A stretch of 64,000 nucleotides of DNA, from the NCBI GenBank assembly GCA_944739405.2, contig OX123183.2, forward strand, positions 94,998,729-95,062,728, read 5' to 3'. The notes beneath the pieces are model-generated. The model ran no database searches, was not told the origin of the DNA, and saw only the letters and a list, made by a program, of their open reading frames with translations. This document shows positions 34,036 through 44,933 of this stretch, piece by piece. Origin of the DNA: Euclidia mi. Lineage: Eukaryota; Arthropoda; Insecta; Lepidoptera; Erebidae. Made by a program: the position numbers and the translations under genes. The stretch's first letter is position 1. The number at the start of each line of letters is the position of its first letter.

Positions 34036-35957
34036 TCTGTTGTAGTTATTTTGTATCAGAATGTCGCATACACTATAATATGTATAGGTACATGTATGTA
34101 CATTCAGTGGTGGATTCTGGACGTTGTTGTGGAGTGGAGGTTATTATGATGGCAGGAAAAACTAGAGTAGGTGAGGTTTTATTAAGGGAAACACAAAATG
34201 TCATTGGTCATAACAGGACTTGTCTGCTTCACGTATGCTTTGGCGGGGAAGAGTTTGATGAGCCCCTTAAGGCGCTGTCCTAAGCGACTGTTTTGGTAAA
34301 TGAGGGGGTGAAGCAGGGGAGGTGAAGGGCGCGTAGCTCCATCTTGTGCGGGGCGGCCCCCCTTCATTCTCGTTGCGTGCGGCCGTATTCTGGCAATATC
34401 CGTATTCCAATATTTCAAAATCGAAAGCAAAACGTTTTAGCATATTGAATTGAGATACTGATATTTAAATTTAAATTACATAAATCAATCTGTTTGTACA
34501 ATATAGACATAGTGCAATTTGTTCTCAGTGGAGCCATGAGCAAAATTGGTTTCCATTAGACGTTATAGGTATAGTTGACGAAATTAGGTAAATACCTATG
34601 TGCCGTAAGATGAAAAAAATAATTAAGTCAGTTCCATGAATGGAGAGGCCCTTATTATTTTTGTTTTGTTTTTGTATAAAAATGGTGAAGCGGTTCATAG
34701 AATACCTATATCTAATTCCATTCCTGCCAGTTTACAAATTTGTTTTGCAATAAATTGGCTGTGACATACGGGCGTCACAAACAGACATGGCGAATCTATA
34801 AGGGTTCCGTTTTACAATTTTTGGCTACGGTACCCTAAAAACCACAATACTGCCCTACTAAGCGCAAAAGCCGTATCTCAAGTAAAGCGAGTTACGAGAT
34901 AATTGAAGTTTAGTAAAAGTTGATTTATTTTATTTCTTTATGGATGTTTTATTGTTATTATAGGTATAATTATTATGGTAAAGGTTTCAAAATACGTCGC
35001 CGTTTTTAGGGGTTGTGAGTGATTAAGGGGGGAAGAGGCGAGATCTTGGAACCCCCCCTCACCATTTTTACTTGCCGGAAATATTTGGTTTCCTCTGTTA
35101 AAAAAAATATCTCTAAACATCGGCGTGTATGGCACTGCCAACTTCCACATTCTTCACACTAGTTTAATAAATTAAGGTTGACGGAGCCTTGCTTCGCAGG
35201 GCTCCTATTTTCGGATTAAGGGTCAAAAGAGAACCTAACATAACCTATTTAGTTACTTATTACAGTCGCACATAACCCTAAGCACTCAAAAGCAATGACG
35301 CATAAAGGACAATGGCAGATCTCCATACATCAAAATGTCTGAAATTAAATTGAAGCGCTCAGTAATAAAAAATATATCAAAAAATTCGGCGTAAGTAACA
35401 GAGTCTATAAATTATTCTATTTTCACTCGGGAAAGCCGGAAAAACAAGATATCGGTGTTTAATGTTTAGTTAAGAATAAACAATGTGGGTACGTTTGAAT
35501 TATCAAAGGCATTATGTCAGATTGACATCTAAACGCAGAACTATTCTGTAGCATCTACCTGTCACAGCCAAAGACAAAAGCAGAGCTGCACATTTTAAAT
35601 CGATTTTATGTGAAATCGATATAACGTTAAAACGATGCTGTGACGTTTTTATTTGATTTAAAAGTTGTTTTGCTACAAAAGAATTAGCTTATTGATATAA
35701 TGTTGATTAACAATTAATTAACTGCATTTTAATTATTATATTTTACACCAAACCAACCCTATAAAGGTCGATCATATCGATTACTTATTTAATAATCGAT
35801 ACACATCAATGTCAAACGTCTATTCCTGTCACACCATTGTCTATGGCAACAATCAAATAATAAAGTAAGCACCTAGTTCGTAATCAATTGGAATGCTTTT
35901 TATCATCATAAAATAATCCGGCTTTATCGAGACAAAGTGAAAATATAAAAAATATCC
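34036..35957. other. 1.9 kb without firm features
   Basis: AT-rich. A piece near 34801-34845 (AGGGTTCCGTTTTACAATTT, GGCTACGGTACCCTAAAAA) shows inverted GGGT-type ends reminiscent of a small MITE, and GGAGCCTTGCTTCGCAGGGC (35184-35203) begins a short hairpin. Neither is called. Confidence 0.35.
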
Positions 35958-36095
35958 CGATAAGCGGCAAAAGGGTCGCCACCTATTACGTGGGATCAAA
36001 ACACTGGCGAAAAGTGGGCGTTTAATATGCCTCTGCCTACCCCTTCGGGGAAACAGGCGTGAGTCTATGTATGTATGTATGTATTAAAAAAAATA
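35958..36095 (+). mobile_element. SINE-C, 5'-truncated copy
   Basis: Only the distal half is present (CGCCACCTATTACGTGGGAT, CTCTGCCTACCCCTTCGGGG, AAACAGGCGTGAGTCTATG) ending in (TATG)n. The tRNA head is missing. This copy shows the clearest match to the LINE 3' end at 51665-51720. Confidence 0.7.
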
Positions 36096-36769
36096 AACAA
36101 TTTGTTTTGTTCATATGAAGTTTAAGCTCGCCACAACAAACCCAGACCTAATCTGCCATTGTTCTTTGACATTAGCTGTATTGACAGCTAATATCAAATT
36201 TGTGTGATCAATAATGATCATTCTAAGAATTGCGTTGGGTTTGCGTTTCGTATCACGTTTTTCACATAAAACCTAAAAATGACATTTCTAAAACTGTACT
36301 ACATGTTTTGCATAATTGCCGAAGTATTTAGGAATTTTTGGAAATTGTTTAAAAATATTTAGACGCAACTCCGGCAGCCAAAATTATTTTTAGGGGATTA
36401 AAACTAACTCCGTTAAGCCCCCTACACCACCAATACCCTCAAATTCAGGCGACTCGTTTCGAAACCCAACCCATTATTATTTTTCAAAATAGAGGAAATA
36501 TCAAAATATATTTGGATATACCTTATTCATGAGATACTACTATGTCGCTTAGAAAATAATAGAACTAAAATTTGAGTTACTGCTTTTTCGTTAGCTCTCC
36601 TCATACATGTTTGTATGGAAAAATATAAAAAATTATTTCGCTTAAAATATGTGTTGTTTCAAATAAATAAATATTAAAAGATATTTATTTATATTTATTT
36701 ATCATTTACTAACGAAATACAGAGTTTAAAGCTCATCAAAAGTTAGCTGTCTGCTACAAACCCGGCAGG
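36096..36769. other. Nothing recognised
   Basis: AT-rich spacer upstream (on plus) of the YqaJ-like pseudogene. Confidence 0.4.
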
Positions 36770-37159
36770 TTTTCTTTATTCTCATCGAAAGTTAAAGGCA
36801 GTGTGTGAGGTGATGAGGCTTCAATACTTATTATTTGGCACATTTCATTTACTTCCCTTTTACGGCTTGGTATTGTAGAAACTTCAAGCACTATGAAACA
36901 TTTTCCTCTCCGTGATCTCGCAATGCCATCCCTTGAGCTTCACGAGAATCAACAATTTCAGGCAACTGCCAATTCAAATAAAATGCCACATGCTTTTCTT
37001 TCATTTACGTCTCCCAGAAAACATCATCTCTTTCTATAATTTCTATTTTTAGTGGTATACTTTCGCCACTCCACACAGCAAAAAAACATTTTTGTTTGCG
37101 TGTTACCTGGCGTTGCCCCTGAATTTGGTAATAACAATTACAATATTTGTTTAGACTAG
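36770..37159 (-). pseudogene. YqaJ-like (lambda-exonuclease/viral recombinase family) remnant, C-terminal part
   Basis: Minus-strand translation gives NKYCNCYYQIQGQRQVTRKQ, then CFFAVWSGESIPLKIEIIER, DDVFWE, a stop (37005-37007), and in the same frame HVAFYLNWQLPEIVDSRE. YYQ.QGQ....R..C.F.VW...., +ER+..D..FW and FY...LPE+VD.R are the successive C-terminal blocks of YqaJ-type exonuclease domains, where the Q-containing block is part of the nuclease core. A second stop follows the ..HGEENVS segment. The N-terminal half lies at 44938-45400; the errantivirus separates them. I do not know which element or gene it belonged to. Confidence 0.65.
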
Positions 37160-37374
37160 AGTTAAGCAATCGGGCGACATGCGTCAACCCCACGATTGCT
37201 GACCACGCATCGAACGAGCATGGCGCGTGTCATCAAAACTGCATATTTAGCTATAAGTTTCATATTTAATTATAATGTTAATTTAATCAGTCTTGTAGAA
37301 CCTTTCTAAGAATAAACTTGTATTTTAAAATAATAAATCTATTTTTTAATAGTAATCTCGTCCACCGATATTTA
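37160..37374 (+). repeat. Errantivirus 5' LTR (last 3 bp displaced by a SINE)
   Basis: Identical by eye to 44716-44930. It holds an arthropod-type initiator TCAGT at 37287-37291 and an AATAAA signal at 37311-37316, consistent with a TATA-less promoter and a short R region. The final ACT of the LTR lies at 37666-37668, beyond the inserted SINE. Confidence 0.9.
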
Positions 37375-37619
37375 CGACGATCGGTTGGCGCAGCGGTAGT
37401 GTAAGCGACTGCTACGCCGAAGGTCGCGGGTTCGATTCCCGCTCAAGTCAAACATTTGTGTGCATGAACATGGATGTTTGTCTTGGTCTGGGTGTTTCTA
37501 TGTATAATATGTATGTATTTACAAAAAAAAAAAAAAAGTATATATGTATGTTTATCCATTATCTAGTACCCATAGTACAAGCTCTGCTTAGTTTGGGACT
37601 AGATGGTGATGTGTGTATG

Positions 37620-37665
<46 letters not shown>
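37375..37665 (+). mobile_element. tRNA-derived SINE, family A, copy 4, inserted in the 5' LTR end
   Basis: The head CGACGATCGGTTGGCGCAGC, B-box GGGTTCGATTCC and the family body are complete. The 3' end is a run of more than 40 A (about 37624-37666). It interrupts ..GATATTTA|ACTGG.., and the 3' LTR shows the unbroken form. No target duplication longer than 1-2 bp is visible. The bottom-strand site reads AGTT|AAAT, compatible with LINE-type TT/AAAA nicking. It is the youngest visible insertion at this locus. Confidence 0.85.
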
Positions 37666-37667
<2 letters not shown>

Positions 37668-37685
37668 GGCGCAGTCGGTAGGATC
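37668..37685 (+). promoter_or_regulatory. Errantivirus primer binding site
   Basis: TGGCGCAGTCGGTAGGATCG starts at the last base of the LTR. A PBS of this form, attributed to a serine tRNA, is known in the 17.6/297 group of errantiviruses. The SINE has moved it about 290 bp from U5. Confidence 0.75.
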
Positions 37686-38175
37686 GCGACACTCGCATAT
37701 CGAATAAAACTCTCCGAATAGAGTGGACGGTATCTATCGTCATCTTCGCGATCCCCTATAAGAAGAACCTACGTCGGTGGCAGCCTGCGGGAGTTCCGGA
37801 ACATTGGGAGTCCTGCTGTTCTACAAGGCCCGGCAAGAAATGCAGAGGTTCCTGGGGTAAGTACGAATCGTTTACCCAGTATCCTGTGCAATATTTCCTG
37901 TCGTATATTACTTGCATTTATACTTGCTATTCCATGTGTTTTGTCTGTATGCTATAATCGCGATAGACTTATTTTGTTTTATTTCGTGCACTTAGGCTGT
38001 ACTTAATAACAATAGATTCGCGAGGTAAGCAAATACGCTGAGCGAACGATTAAAATTAGGTATTAATTATTGTAATTGAATATCATTACGCCTGTATTTA
38101 TACAATACGGTAGGCAGTGTTGTAGGTAGCACATTTTAGTATTTAATTTGTTGCATTTTTTTTTTATTCATAACA

Positions 38176-39279
38176 ATGGCAATGTGTAGCACAGATATGA
38201 CTAACTTAAAGTTTATTAGGGACCTCATGCCCAAATATGATGGTAACCCGAAAACATTGAACTTTTTCATTAGGGAGGTGGAAAATATTATGTTATTATT
38301 GGAACCAACAGCTAGAGCGAATCCAGCACTTATTTGTTTAATTAAAAGCAGGTTGAGCGGCACCGCGATCGACGCTATAGCTTATGAGGAGTCCCTAGAC
38401 TCGTGGCAGGCCATTAAGACCGCGTTGATACGTAGATTAGGCGAACCGCGCAATGAAATACAAGTGATGCAGGAACTCACTCGTATTCGCCGTAATAAAA
38501 ACGAAGATTCCGAAGCGTTTGGTAAACGTCTTAGGGATATTTTAGACACACTACAGTCAGTGGGTAAGCATAATGACAAGTCGTATTACGAAAAGATGGT
38601 TATAGACCAATATGTTAACAATTTAGAGTTCCATATATCAGTAGGCGTACGTATCTCGAATCCAGAGACGCTCGAAATAGCCATAACTAACGCTAGGCAG
38701 GAGGAAGCACGCCTAGCACACCATACATTTAGCAATAATTTTAATACACCTTTTATGCAAGCCAAACCAAAAGATACACCAAAATTTAGTTTGTCTACAC
38801 CCCAACCATTTGGGTTCAATGCCGCACCACCTCAACAAAGGTTTGTACACCCGAACTTTCAGCCGCAACAACGTAGCAACTGGGCCCCTGAACAGAAACA
38901 GCAATGGGCACAATCCACGCTCCCATGGAAGAATAAAACACAAGGTAATGTTAGACCAAGCGGGTCCGGCACCTTTAGGAACTCGTCGAACTTTAGACAA
39001 CAGCCGAACGTGCCACACCAGCAAGTGAACCCACCACAAAAGGTATCAGACGTTACAATGAGATCTGTTAACAAGCCGCAAAAGCCGCAATTTGGAGAAC
39101 TTTTCTATACATCCAACGAACAGGAACAGTATCAGGAGAACTACGACCCCTGCTACGATCAAAGTGAGTACTATAACCCACAGTATGCCGATCTCTGTGA
39201 GACGTTCCAGGATTTATCTGTTGATGAATCATACCCTCAGGATTTTTGCGAGGAGGGGGAACAGGAAGAACACAGCTGA
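38176..39279 (+). CDS. gag: Errantivirus Gag
   Basis: Gag of 367 residues starting at ATG 38176, the first ATG of the long frame. It would form the internal shell that packages element RNA. The N-terminal two thirds is alpha-helical capsid-like (LMPKYDGNPKTLNFFIREVE, LIRRLGEPRNEIQVMQELTR, NNLEFHISVG). The C-terminal third is rich in Q, P and N and ends acidic. No CCHC knuckle is present, as is usual in errantivirus Gag. The frame ends at 39277-39279. Pol is in the -1 frame and its frame is open from 39228, so a -1 frameshift within 39228-39279 is expected. The overlap holds a T5 run and a GGAGGGGG run but no textbook slippery heptamer. The frame is intact. Confidence 0.9.
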   Translation: MAMCSTDMTNLKFIRDLMPKYDGNPKTLNFFIREVENIMLLLEPTARANPALICLIKSRLSGTAIDAIAYEESLDSWQAIKTALIRRLGEPRNEIQVMQELTRIRRNKNEDSEAFGKRLRDILDTLQSVGKHNDKSYYEKMVIDQYVNNLEFHISVGVRISNPETLEIAITNARQEEARLAHHTFSNNFNTPFMQAKPKDTPKFSLSTPQPFGFNAAPPQQRFVHPNFQPQQRSNWAPEQKQQWAQSTLPWKNKTQGNVRPSGSGTFRNSSNFRQQPNVPHQQVNPPQKVSDVTMRSVNKPQKPQFGELFYTSNEQEQYQENYDPCYDQSEYYNPQYADLCETFQDLSVDESYPQDFCEEGEQEEHS

Positions 39280-42200
39280 TATACACAGTACAACTAAATA
39301 GTCAAGGTAAGGACCGTCTGCCGTACATCGAGTTACCTGAATTTAATGGTAAGTTTCTATTGGATACCGGCGCTACTAACTCTTTAATATCACCTAGCGT
39401 TATACAGAACACCATGTTTGAACAATGTGTCGAATACGAGCCCTTCCAAGTTCGTACCGCGCATGGTATTACCAAACATCAACACGTAGCAGTTTTACCC
39501 TTACCCCCACCATTTGATACGGACAAATTTCACAAGTTTCTTATATTTGATTTTGACCCAAAGTACAAAGGACTTATAGGTATGGACTTGTTACAAGAAT
39601 TAGGATGCAGTATAGATTTAGCAAATAGAGTATTAAATTCTTCCAATTTTCAGATACCAATTTACTTAGATTATCCGGTAAAAAAAATTAGAATTGAACC
39701 AAGATGCGAAAAGCTTATTGTAGTAAAGACTAATTATACGGACGGACAGTACATATGCAATGACTTTTGCTGGACACAGGGACTTAAGTCACCTGCGGCC
39801 ATAGTTACAGTTAAAAATGGATCGTTTAAGACATCGGTAATTAACTCTACAGATGAGAAGAAAATAGTAATGAATAATAGACCTGTTTTACTTGAACCAC
39901 TACCCCAAGACCTACGATTAGACATTCAGACTTCTAAACTAAATAAATTAGACATAAAAGACAGTACTGAGATAGATAACGAGCTTCGTAAAAATCTTAA
40001 TAAAATACGAACAGACCATATGAACGAGGAAGAAAAGCGTGAAATTACAAAGTTGTGTTTTAATTATAGAGATATCTTTCACTCTGACAATATTCCATTA
40101 TCCTTCACTCATACAGTAAAGCATGAACTCAGACTGACAGACGACACACCAATTTTCGTTAGAAGCTACAGACAAGCCCCTCAACAACGCAAAGAAATAC
40201 AGAATCAAGTTGCCAATCTTTTAAAACAAGGCATTATTAGAGAAAGCATTTCCCCGTGGTCATGCCCCGTTCATATAGTCCCTAAAAAACCAGATGCATC
40301 AGGTAAAGTTAAATGGCGACTTGTGATTGACTATAGACGACTTAATGATCGTATAATAGAAGACAAGTACCCACTCCCTAACATTCATGACATATTGGAC
40401 AGACTTGGACGCGCGCAATATTTTACCACCCTTGATCTCGCTAGTGGCTACCATCAACTAGAGATGCACCCTAACGATATCGAGAAAACTGCATTCACCA
40501 CAGAAAGAGGACATTATGAGTTTTTAAGAATGCCTTTTGGACTTAAAAACGCACCGAGTACTTTTCAACGACTAATGGATCATATCCTAAGAGGCTTAGA
40601 CAATGTATTTACATATTTAGATGACGTCATCATAGTGTCTACGTCACTACAAGATCACCTAGAGAAATTAAAAAGGGTCTTTGACAGATTTAAAATACAT
40701 AATCTCAAAATTCAATTAGATAAATCCGAATTTCTTCAGAAGCAGGTTAACTTCCTAGGTCATGAACTAACTGATCAAGGCCTTAAACCTAATAAGGACA
40801 AAATTAAAGCCGTTTTAAATTTCCCTTTACCGCGTAGTCAAAAGGACATAAAATCATTTTTAGGTTTGGTAGGCTACTACCGCAAATTTATTAAAGACTT
40901 CGCACAATTAACTAAACCTTTAACATCTTGTCTTAAGAAGAATGCTAAGGTTGTTCATACAAACGAATTTCTTGAAGCAGTAAATAAATGTAAACAAATT
41001 TTAACAAACTCTCCGATTTTGCAATATCCGGACTTTGATCAAACATTTATTTTAACAACTGACGCTTCAGACGTTGCATTAGGCGCAGTTTTATCACAAG
41101 GGAATGTAGGCTCAGACAAACCGGTTGCCTACGCTTCGAGGACGTTATCTGATACCGAGTTGCGTTACTCCACCATAGAGAAGGAGTTATTAGCCATAGT
41201 ATGGGCTATTAAATATTTCAGGCCTTATTTATATGGTCGAAAATTGATTATATATACAGACCATAGACCACTCATGTGGTTAATGTCTTTGAAGGATCCA
41301 AATTCCAAATTAACTCGATGGCGATTGAAATTAGCAGAGTATGACTACAAAGTAGTATACAAAAAGGGTAAACAAAATACTAATGCGGATGCGCTATCCA
41401 GGGTTAAAATTTTCCATAACAGTATAGACTCTCTAGCGGTTAACTTAGATGATAATGACGATGACGAAATTATAAATAGAATTTTTGACAACGCACGTAG
41501 ACAAGCAGAAGCGGAAGATAGGGCCCCGACGAATAATAATAATGACAATAGAAACAATACAGACCACAATCAACAAGACATGGAGATCGATAGCGACTTA
41601 CAGTCACACACTGATAAAACTGACACAGACCAAATTAGTCAAGCGACCACTAACCCTGACCAACTTATCTCAACAAACCACACACAACCAGACAACGACA
41701 ATAAAGGCATACCAATTCTATCAGACGCTATAGACCGACAACTTAAACAATTCCATATTAGATCGACACCAGGTTCCACTTACAGAGTAGAAAATAGATC
41801 GACTAGTTCTCGAACCACTATCAAAGATGTCTTTATCCCTGTTAACAATACGGAGGCTGAGATTATAAAATTCTTGAAAGAACACACCATAGCGGACCGA
41901 ATATTTCACTGCTACTTTTATGACGAACATTTATATTTAGCTTTCTCTAGAGTGTATACCACTATCTTTAATGACAGAGGTCCAAAACTCGTAAGATGCA
42001 GTACTCGCGTTACCCTAGTAGAAAACAAAACAGAACAACAGGAATTAATCAAGAAATATCACGAAGGCAAAACAATGCACCGTGGAATTCAAGAGACTTA
42101 CAAGCAACTGCATAGGAACTACCATTGGCCTAACATGCTTCTCTCAGTTCAAAGATACATAAACCAGTGTGACATCTGCTTAAAGACAAAATACGAGAGG

Positions 42201-43106
42201 AATCCACTCAAACCCTCGCTATCCCTAACACCAACCCCTACTAAGCCTCTTGAACACTTATTTATGGATCTCTATTCTACAGGCGGATCTACATTTCTAA
42301 CTATAATCGACAACTTTTCAAAATTTGCTCAGGCCATTCCTTTAAACGCATCAAGCAGTATACACATAGCCGAGGCACTATTACAAGTGTTCTCAGTTAT
42401 AGGTCTACCCTTAAAAATAACAACTGACTCTGACAGTAAGTTCGATAACGACGTTATAAAAGACATTTGCGCTTCACATGACATCAACATCCATTTTACA
42501 ACACCCTATAATCCGAATTCCAACTCTCCCATAGAACGCTTTCACTCAACCATAGGCGAGATAGTGCGAATACAGAGAATGACAAATAAAGAAGACCCTA
42601 TCCAGTTAATTATGAAATACGCTATCATTGCTTATAATAACTCCATACACTCTACAACAGGCTACACACCCCGAGAACTCTTATTCGGCCATACAGCTTC
42701 GAGAAATCCTTTAGAGTTATTTTACCCTAAGGAATTTTATCAGGACTATGTTCTTAAGCACCGCATGAACGCCGAAGCTGTGCAGGAGTGTTTGGCAGCA
42801 CACATGTCGAAGAATAAGGAACAAGTTATAGAAAAACGAAATAAGGCAGCCGAAGAAATAACATTTAAGGTAGGTGAGACAGTTTACAAACAGGTGGCCA
42901 AAACAGCTCGGAACGACAAGACAAAGCCAGTCTTCAAAGGTCCGTACAAAATTATACATCTTCACCCTAACAACGTAGCAGAGATTATAGGCAGCCATCC
43001 AAACTCTAAGTCAATTAGAGTACATTACAAACTTCTACGACGACCTCACCTTGTTCCAGGATCCTCATCGCAGGAGCCTGCGTGCTCTACGCAACCGCCA
43101 ACTTGA
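39228..43106 (+). CDS. pol: Errantivirus Pol polyprotein (protease, RT, RNase H, integrase)
   Basis: Open frame without stops, expressed by -1 frameshift from gag; no ATG is needed at its start. Numbering from codon 39246: aspartic protease DTGA at about 40-43; RT with YLDD at 457-460 (40614-40625); RNase H residues D606 (TDASDVALG), E645 (IEKELLAIVW), D672 (TDHRP) and D715 (NADALSR); integrase zinc finger with H939, H943-region and C975/C978 (CDIC); catalytic triad D1008, D1061, E1097 with 35 residues between the last two (DD35E). A basic C-terminal tail follows (KPVFKGPYKI). Every catalytic residue I looked for is present, so the protein appears functional. It overlaps the env frame by about 50 bp. 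Confidence 0.95.
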   Translation: MIPSGFLRGGGTGRTQLIYTVQLNSQGKDRLPYIELPEFNGKFLLDTGATNSLISPSVIQNTMFEQCVEYEPFQVRTAHGITKHQHVAVLPLPPPFDTDKFHKFLIFDFDPKYKGLIGMDLLQELGCSIDLANRVLNSSNFQIPIYLDYPVKKIRIEPRCEKLIVVKTNYTDGQYICNDFCWTQGLKSPAAIVTVKNGSFKTSVINSTDEKKIVMNNRPVLLEPLPQDLRLDIQTSKLNKLDIKDSTEIDNELRKNLNKIRTDHMNEEEKREITKLCFNYRDIFHSDNIPLSFTHTVKHELRLTDDTPIFVRSYRQAPQQRKEIQNQVANLLKQGIIRESISPWSCPVHIVPKKPDASGKVKWRLVIDYRRLNDRIIEDKYPLPNIHDILDRLGRAQYFTTLDLASGYHQLEMHPNDIEKTAFTTERGHYEFLRMPFGLKNAPSTFQRLMDHILRGLDNVFTYLDDVIIVSTSLQDHLEKLKRVFDRFKIHNLKIQLDKSEFLQKQVNFLGHELTDQGLKPNKDKIKAVLNFPLPRSQKDIKSFLGLVGYYRKFIKDFAQLTKPLTSCLKKNAKVVHTNEFLEAVNKCKQILTNSPILQYPDFDQTFILTTDASDVALGAVLSQGNVGSDKPVAYASRTLSDTELRYSTIEKELLAIVWAIKYFRPYLYGRKLIIYTDHRPLMWLMSLKDPNSKLTRWRLKLAEYDYKVVYKKGKQNTNADALSRVKIFHNSIDSLAVNLDDNDDDEIINRIFDNARRQAEAEDRAPTNNNNDNRNNTDHNQQDMEIDSDLQSHTDKTDTDQISQATTNPDQLISTNHTQPDNDNKGIPILSDAIDRQLKQFHIRSTPGSTYRVENRSTSSRTTIKDVFIPVNNTEAEIIKFLKEHTIADRIFHCYFYDEHLYLAFSRVYTTIFNDRGPKLVRCSTRVTLVENKTEQQELIKKYHEGKTMHRGIQETYKQLHRNYHWPNMLLSVQRYINQCDICLKTKYERNPLKPSLSLTPTPTKPLEHLFMDLYSTGGSTFLTIIDNFSKFAQAIPLNASSSIHIAEALLQVFSVIGLPLKITTDSDSKFDNDVIKDICASHDINIHFTTPYNPNSNSPIERFHSTIGEIVRIQRMTNKEDPIQLIMKYAIIAYNNSIHSTTGYTPRELLFGHTASRNPLELFYPKEFYQDYVLKHRMNAEAVQECLAAHMSKNKEQVIEKRNKAAEEITFKVGETVYKQVAKTARNDKTKPVFKGPYKIIHLHPNNVAEIIGSHPNSKSIRVHYKLLRRPHLVPGSSSQEPACSTQPPT

Positions 43107-44758
43107 CCCTAACTCCAGTCAACAATGAAAACGGAATACTTTTGCTGAAACAAGGACAAGTTCTTAAACAGGTCGATACTTTTAGCTTGGCTTGTGTCTA
43201 TAATGTTTCCCATTTACACGAAGTTTCTATAAAACTGTTAGCCTTGTATGCTAATACAAAAACAGCGGAAGCCAGTATCTTAGGTACTGAGGATACATAT
43301 AGGACTTATAAGGATCAGATAAAACTAAGTGTAAACTTAATAGGTAAGAAAATTTTGTTTATTGTCCCTCGTATTAGAGTTAGACGTGGTATAATTAATG
43401 GGTTAGGATCTGTTATTAAGGCTATAACTGGCAATCTAGATTACGAAGACGCTATTAGACTAGAAAAGGAAATATCTTTCATACGCAATTCAGTTAGTAA
43501 AGTTCAAAATTCTGAAAAACAAACCCTATTTTTAGCTAGAAACACAATAGATGAATTTAGTAAACAGATAAACATTCTAAGTGACAACCAAAACAAGTTA
43601 ACTGACCTATTGAAGAATACTACTACTAGATATAACTTAACTGTAAATCGCATGCATTTCTTAGATTTATATATTCAAATAGATTTTAGTTTACAGATTC
43701 TTTTAGATAAGCTCGTAGTTTTAGAAGATGCAATGACATTCGCTCAACTGGGTGTGATGCATCCTAGTATAATAGCCCCGCACAGTTTATTGAATGAGTT
43801 ATTAGAAATTGAAAAAGTCAATCAATTTAGACCCGTAGATAAAATAAGTATTAGAAATATACACAGTCTAGAAAAGTCAATCAACGTTAAAGCTTACAGT
43901 ACAGAACACACTTTAACATTTATCCTAGAAATACCTTCTGTTGACCCGAACCCATTCGACCTCCTTCATATATACTCCATTCCCGATACTCGAAACCTAA
44001 CTATAATCCCCAAGTCCAAATACCTAGCACTGGGAAGCGAGGAGTACTCGTACCTCGAAGGAAACTGCAAAGCCCTCACGCAAGAAACACACCTCTGTGA
44101 ATCCCTCAACACTCTACCCATGGATACATCTGAAGACTGCATAATATCACTCATCAAACACCAGGCAGCTAACTGTACACGAGCACGAATGAACCTCAAA
44201 CAGGGCAAGATTCAGAAGCTTCAAGACAACAAATGGCTTATAATACTCAACCAACAACAAATCCTGAGAAGCCGCTGCGGATTGAGAACAGAGTACAAAA
44301 GAATATCTGGTATCCACATAGCCAGTATAACCAGCGACTGTCAATTGGAGATCTTGAACAAAACCCTGAAGACAAACACCAACACTGTCACAATAGACGA
44401 AGTCATCCCGCTACCAAGCACAAGAGCCGCCCCGGAAGACAACATTCATTATAAACTGCAGCTCGAAGACATCGCATTAGACAGCATCCATGAGTTGATG
44501 GACCGTGCAGATGACATCCAAGATGACAACAATATAGATTGGCAACTTTTGATGGCTACTCCAAGTTGGACAACAATTGGCTTGTACCTCATCCTGGTGG
44601 GAATCATCGCCTGGAAAATCTGGAAATGGAGGCAACTGAAGAACACGCCAGATGTTAGTCGTAGCGAGGACGCTACGGGAAGCTGCGGGACGCGCTTCCA
44701 ACTAAGGGAGGGAGGAGTTAAGCAATCGGGCGACATGCGTCAACCCCACGATTGCTGA
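43060..44758 (+). CDS. env: Errantivirus Env (baculovirus F-like fusion glycoprotein)
   Basis: The frame is open from before 43060 to 44758. Its N-terminal region contains no usable ATG before about residue 190, so it must be made from a spliced mRNA as in other errantiviruses. An AG at 43058-43059 (TTGTTCCAG) is a plausible acceptor and a GT at 38184-38185, just inside gag, a frame-compatible donor. Numbered from 43082: a hydrophobic leader (ILIAGACVLYATA), a furin-type site RVRR at 99-102 followed by the fusion-peptide-like GIINGLGSVIKAITGNLD, a helical ectodomain, N-glycosylation sequons, a transmembrane segment at about 496-516 (TIGLYLILVGIIAW) and a basic cytoplasmic tail. The last ~14 codons lie in the 3' LTR. 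It would mediate membrane fusion. No disruption was seen. Confidence 0.85.
44704..44715 (+). promoter_or_regulatory. Errantivirus polypurine tract
   Basis: AAGGGAGGGAGG directly abuts the 3' LTR and would prime plus-strand DNA synthesis. It lies inside the env frame. Confidence 0.8.
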
Positions 44759-44933
44759 CCACGCATCGAACGAGCATGGCGCGTGTCATCAAAACTGCAT
44801 ATTTAGCTATAAGTTTCATATTTAATTATAATGTTAATTTAATCAGTCTTGTAGAACCTTTCTAAGAATAAACTTGTATTTTAAAATAATAAATCTATTT
44901 TTTAATAGTAATCTCGTCCACCGATATTTAACT
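44716..44933 (+). repeat. Errantivirus 3' LTR, complete (218 bp)
   Basis: AGTTAAGC...TTTAACT with the 6-bp inverted ends AGTTAA/TTAACT. TCAGT initiator at 44843-44847 and AATAAA at 44867-44872. It is followed by the CTAG duplication (44934-44937). The absence of the SINE here shows that the SINE arrived after integration. Confidence 0.92.
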
